A DNA stretch of 25,587 bases from positions 1-25,587 of the IMG/VR virus record IMGVR_UViG_3300037459_000029; one strand, given 5' to 3'. Shown in pieces: positions 1 to 7,401 of this stretch (the first letter of the stretch is position 1; every line of letters begins with the position of its first letter). The stretch is from a virus. A program made the position numbers and the translations under genes. Under the pieces are notes generated by a model. The model saw only the letters and a list, made by a program, of their open reading frames with translations. It had not been told where the DNA came from and made no database searches.

Positions 1-1
1 C

Positions 2-790
2 AGTTTCATGCCTGACAATGCGTCGAGCCGATCATTTGCCAACCAAATCAGACGCTACATACAAGCACAAGCCCGTGTCCAATTCGATAGCGAGAAGTTT
101 CATGGTCGGCTTGACAAGCGTGGGATCGTGCGGCTGGCACTACCACCCATTGATGGTGGCGAGTGGAACAAGAAGATATTTTACGAGATGCGATTGGCCG
201 ATGCGAGGTCCACCTGCATCATGGTACTCACCGACTGGTCCGGTTCAATGAACGGGATGAAGATGGTACATGCAGCCGACGCTAGTGGCCGACTGGTCCA
301 TGTGTTCGACCGCATACTACGGATGCCAGTACAACTGGCGGCCTTCACCAATGGGCGGTCCCGGTGTGACATTGGACTCATCAAGAAGTTCGATGATCGG
401 AGCGTGTCACCTACCGATATAGCTACCGGGTTCTCCCGGTTCTATCCGTACAGCTCGGGCAACAATGATGCCGACGCTGTAATGTGGGCGTACAACCAGT
501 GCAAGCGGCGCAAAGAGGACCGCAAGATACTGATCGTACTCAGTGACGGGTGTCCCGCAGGGTCATGGATGGGCGGCAACTCAGACGCCAACCTAATCCA
601 TGTGACCACCCACATACAGAAAGAGGGCGAGGTTGAATTGTACGGTGTCGGTATCCAATCCGACGCAGTTGAAACCTATTATGAAAACTGTAAGGTTCTC
701 AATAACGAGAGCCAGATCAATCGGACACTGTTCGAGATCATTAAAGGAGGCGTGAAAAATGCTCAACAAAGACGACGTAAAAATCATTGA
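2..790 (+). CDS. CobT-like VWA (von Willebrand A) domain protein, 5'-truncated by window edge
   Basis: The reading frame is open to the left edge, so the ATG at 8 may be internal. Numbering from that Met, residues 10-70 resemble the segment that precedes the VWA domain in CobT-like proteins (an NQIRRYIQ-type helix, then HGRLDKR). A VWA domain follows with a metal-ion-dependent adhesion site: DWSGSM at 76-81, the NNDADA stretch at 152-157 and SDG at 179-181. In cobaltochelatase, CobT works with the AAA+ ATPase CobS. Phages often carry CobS/CobT-like pairs whose role is unproven and need not be cobalamin synthesis. Full CobT-type proteins are longer than 260 residues, which also argues for missing N-terminal sequence. 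The gene overlaps the next one by 32 bases. VWA assignment is firm; a chelatase role is inference. Confidence 0.85.
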   Translation, partial: SFMPDNASSRSFANQIRRYIQAQARVQFDSEKFHGRLDKRGIVRLALPPIDGGEWNKKIFYEMRLADARSTCIMVLTDWSGSMNGMKMVHAADASGRLVHVFDRILRMPVQLAAFTNGRSRCDIGLIKKFDDRSVSPTDIATGFSRFYPYSSGNNDADAVMWAYNQCKRRKEDRKILIVLSDGCPAGSWMGGNSDANLIHVTTHIQKEGEVELYGVGIQSDAVETYYENCKVLNNESQINRTLFEIIKGGVKNAQQRRRKNH

Positions 791-1202
791 CCACAAGGTG
801 GTAGATGGTAAGACCACAGGTATAGCTGCTGTCCGAGCACCAATGGCAGTACCTGCCACCGCAGGTGTACGAGGCACGGTTATCATGGCATTTATTGTTG
901 CTGCAATGCTGATGCCGTTCTTTGCCCCGGCCTACCTGCTACAGATAGCAGTCTTCAATGGTTTCATTGCTCTCGGTTGGTACACACTATACCGTGGGGC
1001 TTGTTCCGCCGCAGCACGGCATCGCAATGAGCTGACCATCATGGAGATCATGAACAGTGGTGAGATAGAGGCCCAAATCACTGATATCATGAAGGAAATC
1101 GAGGGGAACTTACCTGACTCAGACTTGTCTAATGAGGGTAAGGACGCAATGGAAAACGAGGGCGGTCCAGTGGAACCGAGCGAACTGAAAAGTGGTGAGT
1201 AA
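759..1202 (+). CDS. Small membrane protein of unknown function
   Basis: 147 residues. An AAAGGAGG Shine-Dalgarno lies a few bases before the ATG, inside the end of the VWA gene. Residues about 42-80 form two adjoining hydrophobic stretches, consistent with a helical hairpin in the inner membrane. The C-terminal 60 residues are highly acidic and probably cytoplasmic. The stop codon shares one base with the primase ATG (TAATG), so the two are probably translationally coupled. I do not recognise the family. Its position between the VWA gene and the replication genes suggests early/middle expression, but no function can be read from the sequence. Confidence 0.75.
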   Translation: MLNKDDVKIIDHKVVDGKTTGIAAVRAPMAVPATAGVRGTVIMAFIVAAMLMPFFAPAYLLQIAVFNGFIALGWYTLYRGACSAAARHRNELTIMEIMNSGEIEAQITDIMKEIEGNLPDSDLSNEGKDAMENEGGPVEPSELKSGE

Positions 1203-2107
1203 TGATTAACCTAGATGACTTCGGAACCGAGGTAGCTAACCTAGGCCGAGGCGAGACAGTCAGGGTCAATCATACGGAATGTCCAGCGGGTCAGGATATG
1301 CGACGCAGGTTGTATATCACCCGGCCCGCTGGTTCTCCCGAGATTGTACTAGGCTACTGTCACAACTGCCAAGACAAGGGCGTGTGGCGTAGTGATGCGC
1401 CTTCGGCATACCGACAGTTCGACGACGATGCAGTCAGTACCATCCAGCTCAGTGGCGACGACTTCGCACCACCACCCAATCTCGTTGAGGACGTTGAAGA
1501 TTGGCCGGTCGAGGCTACTGCATGGCGGATACAGAAGCGGGTCACACCGCAGGATTGCGAGAGTGTGTGCATAGCATACGACCCGGCAACCCATCGTATC
1601 TACCTGCCAATGTGGAACCGCATACCTCACGGCATGAGTCCAGACGTAGGCAAGCCCGAGCTAATAGGCTACCAGTTACGCAGACTCACAGATAGGGGGG
1701 CTAAGTACCTGACTGCTATTAAGGACAAGACCCGGCAGCCGAGCACTGTGATTGATCCTAAACCTCCCGACAGTACCGACGTTTCAATGGCGATACTCGT
1801 CGAGGACCTAGCCAGTGGCCTAGCACTATCAAATGCACTGGAACTCAGCGGCTATAATGGCCCGGTGTTGGTGAACTACGGAACGAAGGTCACACCCGAG
1901 GTACTACACAGGGTCACTGACTTCAAGCTAGGCATAGTATGGTTGGACAACGACAGTGTGCATGTAGTTAATCAAGCGCACAAGATAGCCAAGGTATGGC
2001 GTATGCTCAGTGGAGCACTCATCAACGTAGAAGATGGTGACCGTGACCCGAAGGCATTGGACCCCAAAGAAATTATTGAAGTAGTCAGCAGGAATTGGAA
2101 TGGATAG
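1202..2107 (+). CDS. DNA primase (zinc-binding plus TOPRIM, T7 gp4 N-terminal-half type)
   Basis: Synthesises RNA primers for lagging-strand DNA synthesis. An N-terminal zinc-binding element is suggested by H24/C27 and the C53-x2-C56 pair. A conserved GYQLR-type strand and 'KYL' at 168-170 precede a TOPRIM fold. Its catalytic Glu is in 'LVEDLASG' (E201), with the Asp pair in 'WLDNDS' (D249, D251) and a downstream RDPKALDPKE stretch. In T7, primase and helicase are fused in gp4. Here the primase stops and the helicase ATG starts 8 bases upstream of that stop, so the two activities are on separate, overlapping genes. At 301 residues it is about the size of the T7 primase half. Primase call is good; exact zinc ligands are inferred. 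Confidence 0.85.
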   Translation: MINLDDFGTEVANLGRGETVRVNHTECPAGQDMRRRLYITRPAGSPEIVLGYCHNCQDKGVWRSDAPSAYRQFDDDAVSTIQLSGDDFAPPPNLVEDVEDWPVEATAWRIQKRVTPQDCESVCIAYDPATHRIYLPMWNRIPHGMSPDVGKPELIGYQLRRLTDRGAKYLTAIKDKTRQPSTVIDPKPPDSTDVSMAILVEDLASGLALSNALELSGYNGPVLVNYGTKVTPEVLHRVTDFKLGIVWLDNDSVHVVNQAHKIAKVWRMLSGALINVEDGDRDPKALDPKEIIEVVSRNWNG

Positions 2108-3362
2108 CATTGATCTTGATATCCTCAAGCTCATGAGCGAGCGAGAGAGTTACAACACGTACAAGGACACCATCACTAAGAACTTATGCACCAAGGAATC
2201 GTGGCGGTTAATCGAAGACTTCGGTAGGTACTACGAAGAGTTCCCCAAGGTGGATACAATCGACGACGACTTCACCCTATGGTTCCGGGTCACTGGACAC
2301 CCCGGTTGGAAGGCAGAGGAACATGAAATCTACGGTAAGATTATCAGTAACGTACAAGAGAGAGAGACTCCAGATAGACCAGTTTTCCTTGCCCAGTTGG
2401 ACCACACTCGACAGGTTGAAATCATCGGAGGACTCCATGCGGACCTACGTGGTGGGAGTATCAATCTTGATGAGTTTCATAAACAGATGGCACGGGCTAA
2501 CACTACCGGGTCTGAAGATACTAGGCCACAAGCTTTGCAGAGTCTCACCCTCGACACTATCGGTGCGGATCATAGATCGAACAAAGGATTCTTCTGGCGC
2601 CTCGAAGACCTTAACAAAAGTATTGGACCGCTCCGCAAGGGTGACTTCGTCATCATAGCCAAGCGACCAGAGGTTGGGGGCACATCGTTCCTAGTGAGCG
2701 AGCTGTCCCACATGCTGGAGCAACAGCCCACTAACGCAATCATCTTCAACAATGAGGAAGCACCGGCTAAGGTGTACACTCGCATGGTATCCAGCGCATT
2801 AGGTATAGACTACCGCACCATGATGAACGCTGACAAATTTTACCAGCAAAAATATGAACAGTGGTTGGATGGTAGATCGTGGGACCTAGTACACGACACC
2901 GTCATGACGATGCACAGCATCAACTGTCAACTGGATAGGAAGGACTATGGACTCATTGGAATCAACGTGCTACTTAAGGTTGGAGGGACTAAGGCGAAAG
3001 AGGACCACGACAAACTGCAAGCGTTGGGTGAAGAGTGCCGTCGTATCTCACAGCAGCACGGACCTGTATTGGCAATCGTTCAAGCTGATCCTTCCGCCGA
3101 AGGGGTACGGTACATCCCCCAAGATCGCATCTACAAATCTAAGACTGCGCTGCAAGGTGAGGCCGACGCGCTGGTTATGATCGGCAAGGACCATGACCTG
3201 CCCGACACCGCACGGTTCATTAACGTGGCGAAGAATAAGATACCCCCGGCTACATGCACTGACCTCAGTGTCAAGCACATCAAGTCAGAGGTAGAATTTG
3301 ATATGGGAACGGGACGGTATTCGTCCCTCAACTACAAGGGGAACAGTCGTGTCAAGAATTGA
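2100..3362 (+). CDS. DnaB-family (SF4) replicative helicase homologue with degenerate Walker motifs
   Basis: Family position rests on the RecA-like core: 'RKGDFVIIAKRP' (180-190), a 'FNNEE' motif (216-220), 'VQADPSAEG' (327-335) and 'KSKTALQGEAD' (346-356), in the order seen in phage DnaB-like helicases. An N-terminal helical domain (about 1-100) fits too. The P-loop reads RPEVGGTS: Gly194 sits where the catalytic Lys of GK[T/S] belongs. The Walker B strand reads GLIGIN, with Asn289 where an Asp is expected. Both changes are encoded by clean codons in an open frame. The protein may therefore be a poor or inactive ATPase, a structural loader, or use displaced residues such as Lys188. It overlaps the primase by 8 bases and the polymerase by 14. 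Confidence 0.85.
   Translation: MDSIDLDILKLMSERESYNTYKDTITKNLCTKESWRLIEDFGRYYEEFPKVDTIDDDFTLWFRVTGHPGWKAEEHEIYGKIISNVQERETPDRPVFLAQLDHTRQVEIIGGLHADLRGGSINLDEFHKQMARANTTGSEDTRPQALQSLTLDTIGADHRSNKGFFWRLEDLNKSIGPLRKGDFVIIAKRPEVGGTSFLVSELSHMLEQQPTNAIIFNNEEAPAKVYTRMVSSALGIDYRTMMNADKFYQQKYEQWLDGRSWDLVHDTVMTMHSINCQLDRKDYGLIGINVLLKVGGTKAKEDHDKLQALGEECRRISQQHGPVLAIVQADPSAEGVRYIPQDRIYKSKTALQGEADALVMIGKDHDLPDTARFINVAKNKIPPATCTDLSVKHIKSEVEFDMGTGRYSSLNYKGNSRVKN
3336..3341 (+). promoter_or_regulatory. Ribosome binding site deciding a GTG start for DNA polymerase
   Basis: AAGGGG ends 7 bases before GTG at 3349. The more upstream in-frame ATG at 3298 would add 17 residues and overlap the helicase by 65 bases without a comparable purine tract. 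The GTG start also puts the exonuclease motif DLE at residues 9-11, as expected for this family. Confidence 0.6.
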
Positions 3363-5235
3363 TATCGTTGTTGACCTAGAGACCACCGCCAATGGTCCGA
3401 AGGATAGCCCCGAGGCACAGTGGCCTGACAATCGAGTGTTGTACTGGGGCTGGATGTCAGGTAGCAACCCGGTCAGTACGTCTGACAAACCAGACGACTT
3501 GATGAATGATATCTGGGCTGCCTACCAAGAGGGTTGGCAGGTCCGTATCATTGGACACAACCTCAAGTTCGACTTGAAGTACATGATGAAGGCTCGACCA
3601 GATTTCCCGTGGCATAAGTTCGACTATTGCTGCACCATGCACCGGCACTACCGATACACCGGACACAAGGACAAGTTCATGAGCCTTGAGGACTTGGCTA
3701 AGCACCACGGCATCCCGTTTACTAAGACACTAGACCTCGGGGCGCTGCTCAAGAGCGGCGTTAAGATGGAGGACATACCAGAGAGCGACCTTGTTCCGTA
3801 CCTGATAGAAGATGTGCAGGTTACTAGGCAAATCAATATGTACCAAGACACGGTGGACAAGCACCTAGACAGTGCCCTTGTGTTACCGTTGGCACACATG
3901 GAGCTACTCGGGCTAGGTCTCGACAAGAAGAAAGCATCTGCCCTTATGACCACACTAGTAACGGACGAGGCTATGCTGGCTAAGGAAATGGAACTGTTCA
4001 TAGCTACCGGCCTACGGTGGAGCAACGGCGACCCCGTGCTGACAGGTGAGGTGAAGTTCAACGCACCCCGGACCATCAGCTACCTACTCACTGGCAAACC
4101 AGTGTCAGGTATCGTATGTGACAAGAGGACACTCGAATGGAAGAAGGGTTTCAATCCCTTACTACGAGCACCGGACTTCATAAAATTCTGGCCGGGTAAG
4201 ACACCGACCAACCTTGGTTTCCCAATGCCTGCCGACAAGCTGAAGCAGGTGCAAGCAGCGTACCCCACCTTTGACTACATCAAGTGGGTGCTGGAGTATC
4301 GCAAGATACAGAAACTGATGGGCACATATGTTGGCCCCTTCTTGGAGAAAACTAAGTACCTACCGACGATCCATCCCAAGATGCACGTCGTTAGTACAGC
4401 TACTGGACGCTTGAGTTCAGCCGAACCGAATGGACAGAACCTCCCGCCAACTGCGAGAGAGTTGTTCGAGTCAGAGCATGGTCAGTTCATGGAGATTGAC
4501 TTCTCCCAACTGGAGGTGTGTGCATTAGCGGCCATCACGGAGGACCCGGCACTGATCGGTGACCTCGTGATAGGCGAGGATGTGCATTACAACTCGGGCT
4601 GTAGGGTTATGGGTTGGAAGAAGAAGTCGGACATGACCAAGGAAGGGCGCACCATAGTGAAGCGTGTCAACTTCGGCCTGATCTATGGCGGCGGGGCTGC
4701 TAGTCTAGCCCTACAGACAGGGCAGGACAAGAAGCTAGTGAAGCAACTGATCGACAGTTTCTACAAACGCTACCCCGGTGTGGGTATATGGCAAGAGAAG
4801 TTCTACAAGGAGGTCGTCGCTAACCTACTGCCCTTCGATGTGAAGGACGGTGAGCAACGCTACGCCTCACTGGTGAAGCTGCCCATTAGTAACAGGTGGT
4901 TCCACTTCGTGGAGTCCGAGTCACCCAAGTGGCTCAAGATAAAGACGGGCCGGAAGTACAGCTTCAAGCCCACCGAGACAAAGAACTACCCCGTGCAAGG
5001 ATTTGCAGGGGGCGACATCGTCATGCTGGCACTGGTGCTACTGCATCATGCACTGTGGGACGAGATAAAGACGGAGATTAGAATGACGGTACATGACAGT
5101 ATCCTTGTGGATACGTGCATGTCCGAGGCTAAACTACGGGCTATCATGGCGATAGTCTGCGGACAACTCAGAGCGGCGTATAGTTTGCCGTTCGATCTTG
5201 AGTTCGACATTACGTCGGGCACACACTGGAGGTAA
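3349..5235 (+). CDS. Family-A DNA polymerase with 3'-5' exonuclease domain (T7 gp5 / Pol I type)
   Basis: Replicative DNA polymerase of 628 residues from the chosen GTG start. The proofreading exonuclease domain begins at once with DLE (D9, E11). The polymerase domain has motif A 'IDFSQLE' (Asp384), motif B R434-x3-K438-x3-F442-x3-Y446-G, and motif C 'VHDS' (His582, Asp583). Asp384 and Asp583 are the expected metal ligands. Residue F442 aligns with E. coli Pol I Phe762, the position that sets nucleotide selectivity; T7 has Tyr there. There is no 5'-3' nuclease domain, as usual for phage enzymes. Three bases separate its stop from the next gene's start. Confidence 0.95.
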   Translation: MSRIDIVVDLETTANGPKDSPEAQWPDNRVLYWGWMSGSNPVSTSDKPDDLMNDIWAAYQEGWQVRIIGHNLKFDLKYMMKARPDFPWHKFDYCCTMHRHYRYTGHKDKFMSLEDLAKHHGIPFTKTLDLGALLKSGVKMEDIPESDLVPYLIEDVQVTRQINMYQDTVDKHLDSALVLPLAHMELLGLGLDKKKASALMTTLVTDEAMLAKEMELFIATGLRWSNGDPVLTGEVKFNAPRTISYLLTGKPVSGIVCDKRTLEWKKGFNPLLRAPDFIKFWPGKTPTNLGFPMPADKLKQVQAAYPTFDYIKWVLEYRKIQKLMGTYVGPFLEKTKYLPTIHPKMHVVSTATGRLSSAEPNGQNLPPTARELFESEHGQFMEIDFSQLEVCALAAITEDPALIGDLVIGEDVHYNSGCRVMGWKKKSDMTKEGRTIVKRVNFGLIYGGGAASLALQTGQDKKLVKQLIDSFYKRYPGVGIWQEKFYKEVVANLLPFDVKDGEQRYASLVKLPISNRWFHFVESESPKWLKIKTGRKYSFKPTETKNYPVQGFAGGDIVMLALVLLHHALWDEIKTEIRMTVHDSILVDTCMSEAKLRAIMAIVCGQLRAAYSLPFDLEFDITSGTHWR

Positions 5236-5238
5236 ACA

Positions 5239-5760
5239 GTGAATACAATCAGCGGAGTAATTGACAGCATCTACACCAAGGAGATTCAAATCAAGCGTGG
5301 TGCGCGTGCTGGTCAGACGAGTCAGGTGTACCATGCAATGGTAGGCGGACATGATGTGAACCTTGGTTTCAAATGTGATTACCAAGAAGGAGAAATGGTG
5401 AACCTGAATGTCGAAGAGAAGTACGGTGGTTATCAGGTCGTCCAAGGGAATGGTAGTGCCGCTCCCGCAGCTACTGCTGCTGCACCGACAGTGGCTGCAA
5501 CGCCTGCACCGGCCCTTAAAGCCGCTTTCCCTACACCTAAGAATACGAAGGATATCAGTATCATCCGGCAGAATAGCATGAACCATGCGTCACGGATAGT
5601 GCGAGATATGATCGACACTAAGGTCATTGGGGCGCCGAAGAATGAGGCCGAGTACGTAGAGAAGGTGATCGAAGTAGCCTACTCAGTGTTCGACTTCAGT
5701 TCAGGGTGGCGTGAGCAGAAGATGGCAGACGCACAGGCTGCCTATGCAGGGGACGAGTAA
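5239..5760 (+). CDS. Probable OB-fold single-stranded DNA-binding protein
   Basis: 173 residues starting at GTG with a GGAGG box 6 bases upstream. Residues 1-70 have the alternating pattern of a small beta-barrel ('SGVIDSIYTK', 'EGEMVNLNVEEK', 'GGYQVV'), followed by an Ala/Pro-rich flexible linker (about 71-99). A C-terminal helical region includes 'IIRQNSMNHASRIVRD'. Phage ssDNA-binding proteins often combine an N-terminal OB barrel with a linker and a short tail, and the gene lies directly after the polymerase. It could instead be another OB-fold replication accessory factor. The call rests on fold pattern and context, not on a signature motif. Confidence 0.5.
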   Translation: MNTISGVIDSIYTKEIQIKRGARAGQTSQVYHAMVGGHDVNLGFKCDYQEGEMVNLNVEEKYGGYQVVQGNGSAAPAATAAAPTVAATPAPALKAAFPTPKNTKDISIIRQNSMNHASRIVRDMIDTKVIGAPKNEAEYVEKVIEVAYSVFDFSSGWREQKMADAQAAYAGDE

Positions 5761-5942
5761 TGTACAAGATCACTGAACTGAATGAGTACATCGAGGATTC
5801 GGACCTCACCTTATCTGCAAGGGTAGGTGAGGATGAAAATGATATCGTATTGACTGTCAACTGCCAAGAATGGTGTGTCACCAAGAAGGATATCGGAGTA
5901 TTTCAACGCTGGCTTAGGGCCGTACTGAAAGAGGCAGAGTAA
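5760..5942 (+). CDS. Small protein of unknown function
   Basis: 60 residues, acidic, with no membrane segment or signal peptide. Its ATG shares a base with the upstream TAA, and its own TAA shares a base with the next ATG, so it is embedded in a translationally coupled chain. This arrangement supports a real gene. The sequence shows predicted strands ('LTLSARVG', 'DIVLTVNCQEWCVT') followed by a helix ('FQRWLRAVLKEAE'). I do not recognise it. Position between an ssDNA-binding candidate and an exonuclease suggests a role in replication or recombination, which is inference only. Confidence 0.65.
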   Translation: MYKITELNEYIEDSDLTLSARVGEDENDIVLTVNCQEWCVTKKDIGVFQRWLRAVLKEAE

Positions 5943-6850
5943 TGAGTGACACGAAGTCCATAGTCACCCTGACTGCTGACATCTACGACGTACTTGATGC
6001 TTCCAAAGATCATACGCCGAACCCTGACTTGGCAGCCGACTATGCCATGCGTATAGGTGGAGAGTTCGCATCGTCTACCCTTAAACGGGACAAGCCCAGA
6101 GAACATGGGCGACTATGGGCCTCTGACCTTGGGAAGAAGTGTCGGCGGGCACAGTGGTATCAGTTCAATGAGCCACAGCACGCCGAGAAACTAACGGGCA
6201 ACACCAAGTTCAAGTTCCTGTATGGTAACATACTGGAAGAGGCGGTGTTGTACATGGCAGAGGAAGCAGGGCATGAAGTCTCACACCAACAGTTCACAGT
6301 TGAACACAAGGTTGACGACTGGACAATTCGCGGACGGATCGACGCGCTCATTGACGGGGTGCTGGTGGATGTCAAGTCTACTAGCAGCTTTGGATTCAAG
6401 CGATACAAGACAGGCATCGACGCTTCGAATGATTCATTCGGATACCTCGAACAACTTGGGTTCTACAGTGCGTTCGGAGATTATGGACAGATACCCACTG
6501 ACCAAGGATTCGTTTGGATTGACAAGCAGAACGGACACATCAAGTATACAAGCGCTGCTGTTAAGAGTGGAGCACAACTCGAAGGGATCGCCCGTGATAT
6601 CAGCGATGCTGTGGAACAGGTGGCTGAATCATCTGTGCCTAAAGCTTTCGCCCCGGCCCCCTACGGCAAGTCCGGCAACGAATCATTGCCGACGGCATGT
6701 AGTTACTGTGCCTTTAAGCGCCATTGCTGGCGAGACTCTAACAGTGGCAGAGGATTGCGGACATTTATGTATAACCAAGGTCCCGTCCACTTCACGACGA
6801 TAAATAGAGAGCCGAGGGCTAGCGTACCGGAGATAACCAATGAAGGATAA
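5942..6850 (+). CDS. PD-(D/E)XK exonuclease, Cas4/RecB-like with four-Cys Fe-S motif
   Basis: Predicted DNA exonuclease, 302 residues. The nuclease core is visible as 'GNILEE' (95-100), 'RGRIDALIDG' with D134, 'VDVKST' with D143 and K145, and 'YLEQLGFY' with Q171, which is the RecB/Cas4 order. One upstream cysteine (C68 in 'GKKCRRAQWY') and a C-terminal cluster (C253, C256, C262) fit the 1+3 cysteine arrangement that binds an iron-sulfur cluster in Cas4 and AddB proteins. In T7 the corresponding step, host DNA degradation and recombination, is done by the unrelated gp6. No CRISPR genes are nearby, so a phage recombination/degradation role is likelier than spacer acquisition. It overlaps the next gene by 11 bases. 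Confidence 0.88.
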   Translation: MSDTKSIVTLTADIYDVLDASKDHTPNPDLAADYAMRIGGEFASSTLKRDKPREHGRLWASDLGKKCRRAQWYQFNEPQHAEKLTGNTKFKFLYGNILEEAVLYMAEEAGHEVSHQQFTVEHKVDDWTIRGRIDALIDGVLVDVKSTSSFGFKRYKTGIDASNDSFGYLEQLGFYSAFGDYGQIPTDQGFVWIDKQNGHIKYTSAAVKSGAQLEGIARDISDAVEQVAESSVPKAFAPAPYGKSGNESLPTACSYCAFKRHCWRDSNSGRGLRTFMYNQGPVHFTTINREPRASVPEITNEG

Positions 6851-7199
6851 CCCCAAGCACATACAAGCAATGAAGGAAGGGAAGATACCATATGAGAAAC
6901 TACCTTGGAAGGTACTGGAAGCGGATGCGCTTGTTCATAACAGTGGGGCTGTCAAGTACGGAGAGCGTAATTGGAGGCTGGATAAAATTCTCGCCTCTAC
7001 ATATGAGGGAGCCATCATGCGTCACTTTACCGCATGGGCAAACGGCGAGGACACTGACCCTGACAGTGGGCACTCGCACCTTTATCATATCCGGGCTTGT
7101 TGTGCCGTCATGCTTGATGCAGACATGCACGGGATGCTAATCGACGACCGGGACAGAGCTGAATCAAAGGACAAAGACAATGATAGTAAATCTAAATAA
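6840..7199 (+). CDS. DUF5664 / dATP-dGTP diphosphohydrolase N-terminal-like protein
   Basis: 119 residues. It shows the conserved layout of this MazG-like phage family: a 'KIPYEKLPWKVL' start, 'GAVKYGERNW' (metal- and nucleotide-site region), 'RHFTAWANGEDTDPDSGHSHL' spanning about 62-82, and a following helix. Family members are annotated as dATP/dGTP diphosphohydrolases, and a relative (MazZ) works in 2-aminoadenine DNA synthesis in some phages. Here neither PurZ nor DatZ is present in the window, so base replacement cannot be claimed. A simpler role is trimming of nucleotide pools. The C-terminal 15 residues are Lys/Asp-rich and look disordered. GGAG lies just before the ATG, within the exonuclease gene. 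Confidence 0.75.
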   Translation: MKDNPKHIQAMKEGKIPYEKLPWKVLEADALVHNSGAVKYGERNWRLDKILASTYEGAIMRHFTAWANGEDTDPDSGHSHLYHIRACCAVMLDADMHGMLIDDRDRAESKDKDNDSKSK

Positions 7200-7401
7200 C
7201 ACCTCCGGTATGAGCGTAGACATAGACGTTGTCTACTACTACTTCACGGTGGATCAAAACCAAATGGTAACCAGTGTGAACTACACATACGACAATCCTG
7301 ATGGACCGTTCATGAACCACGGCGGCGATTTCAATAGCTTCAAGATGTCCAACCCCGGCTACCTGTTCATCCCGGTCCCGCACAGTGCGCTCCCCAATTG
7401 A
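7180..7401 (+). CDS. Small protein of unknown function
   Basis: 73 residues, overlapping both the gene before (20 bases) and the gene after (17 bases). An AAAGGA box lies about 9 bases before the ATG. The protein is rich in Asn, Tyr and Val, and looks mostly beta ('DIDVVYYYFTVDQNQMV', 'GYLFIPVP'). It has no signal peptide or membrane helix. I do not recognise the family. Position between nucleotide-pool and resolvase genes implies only that it belongs to the same transcription unit. Confidence 0.55.
   Translation: MIVNLNNTSGMSVDIDVVYYYFTVDQNQMVTSVNYTYDNPDGPFMNHGGDFNSFKMSNPGYLFIPVPHSALPN

Noticed and set aside
3648-4076. A 142-codon minus-strand frame inside the polymerase gene
   Set aside because: It lies entirely antisense to conserved polymerase sequence, is Ser-rich and has no neighbours on that strand.
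5942-6850. A CRISPR adaptation locus around the Cas4-like gene
   Set aside because: No Cas1/Cas2 and no regular direct repeats are present; the neighbours are replication genes.
6840-7199. Claim of a 2-aminoadenine (Z) genome
   Set aside because: Only a DUF5664-type gene is present. PurZ and DatZ-like genes are absent from the window, and this family is common in phages with normal DNA.
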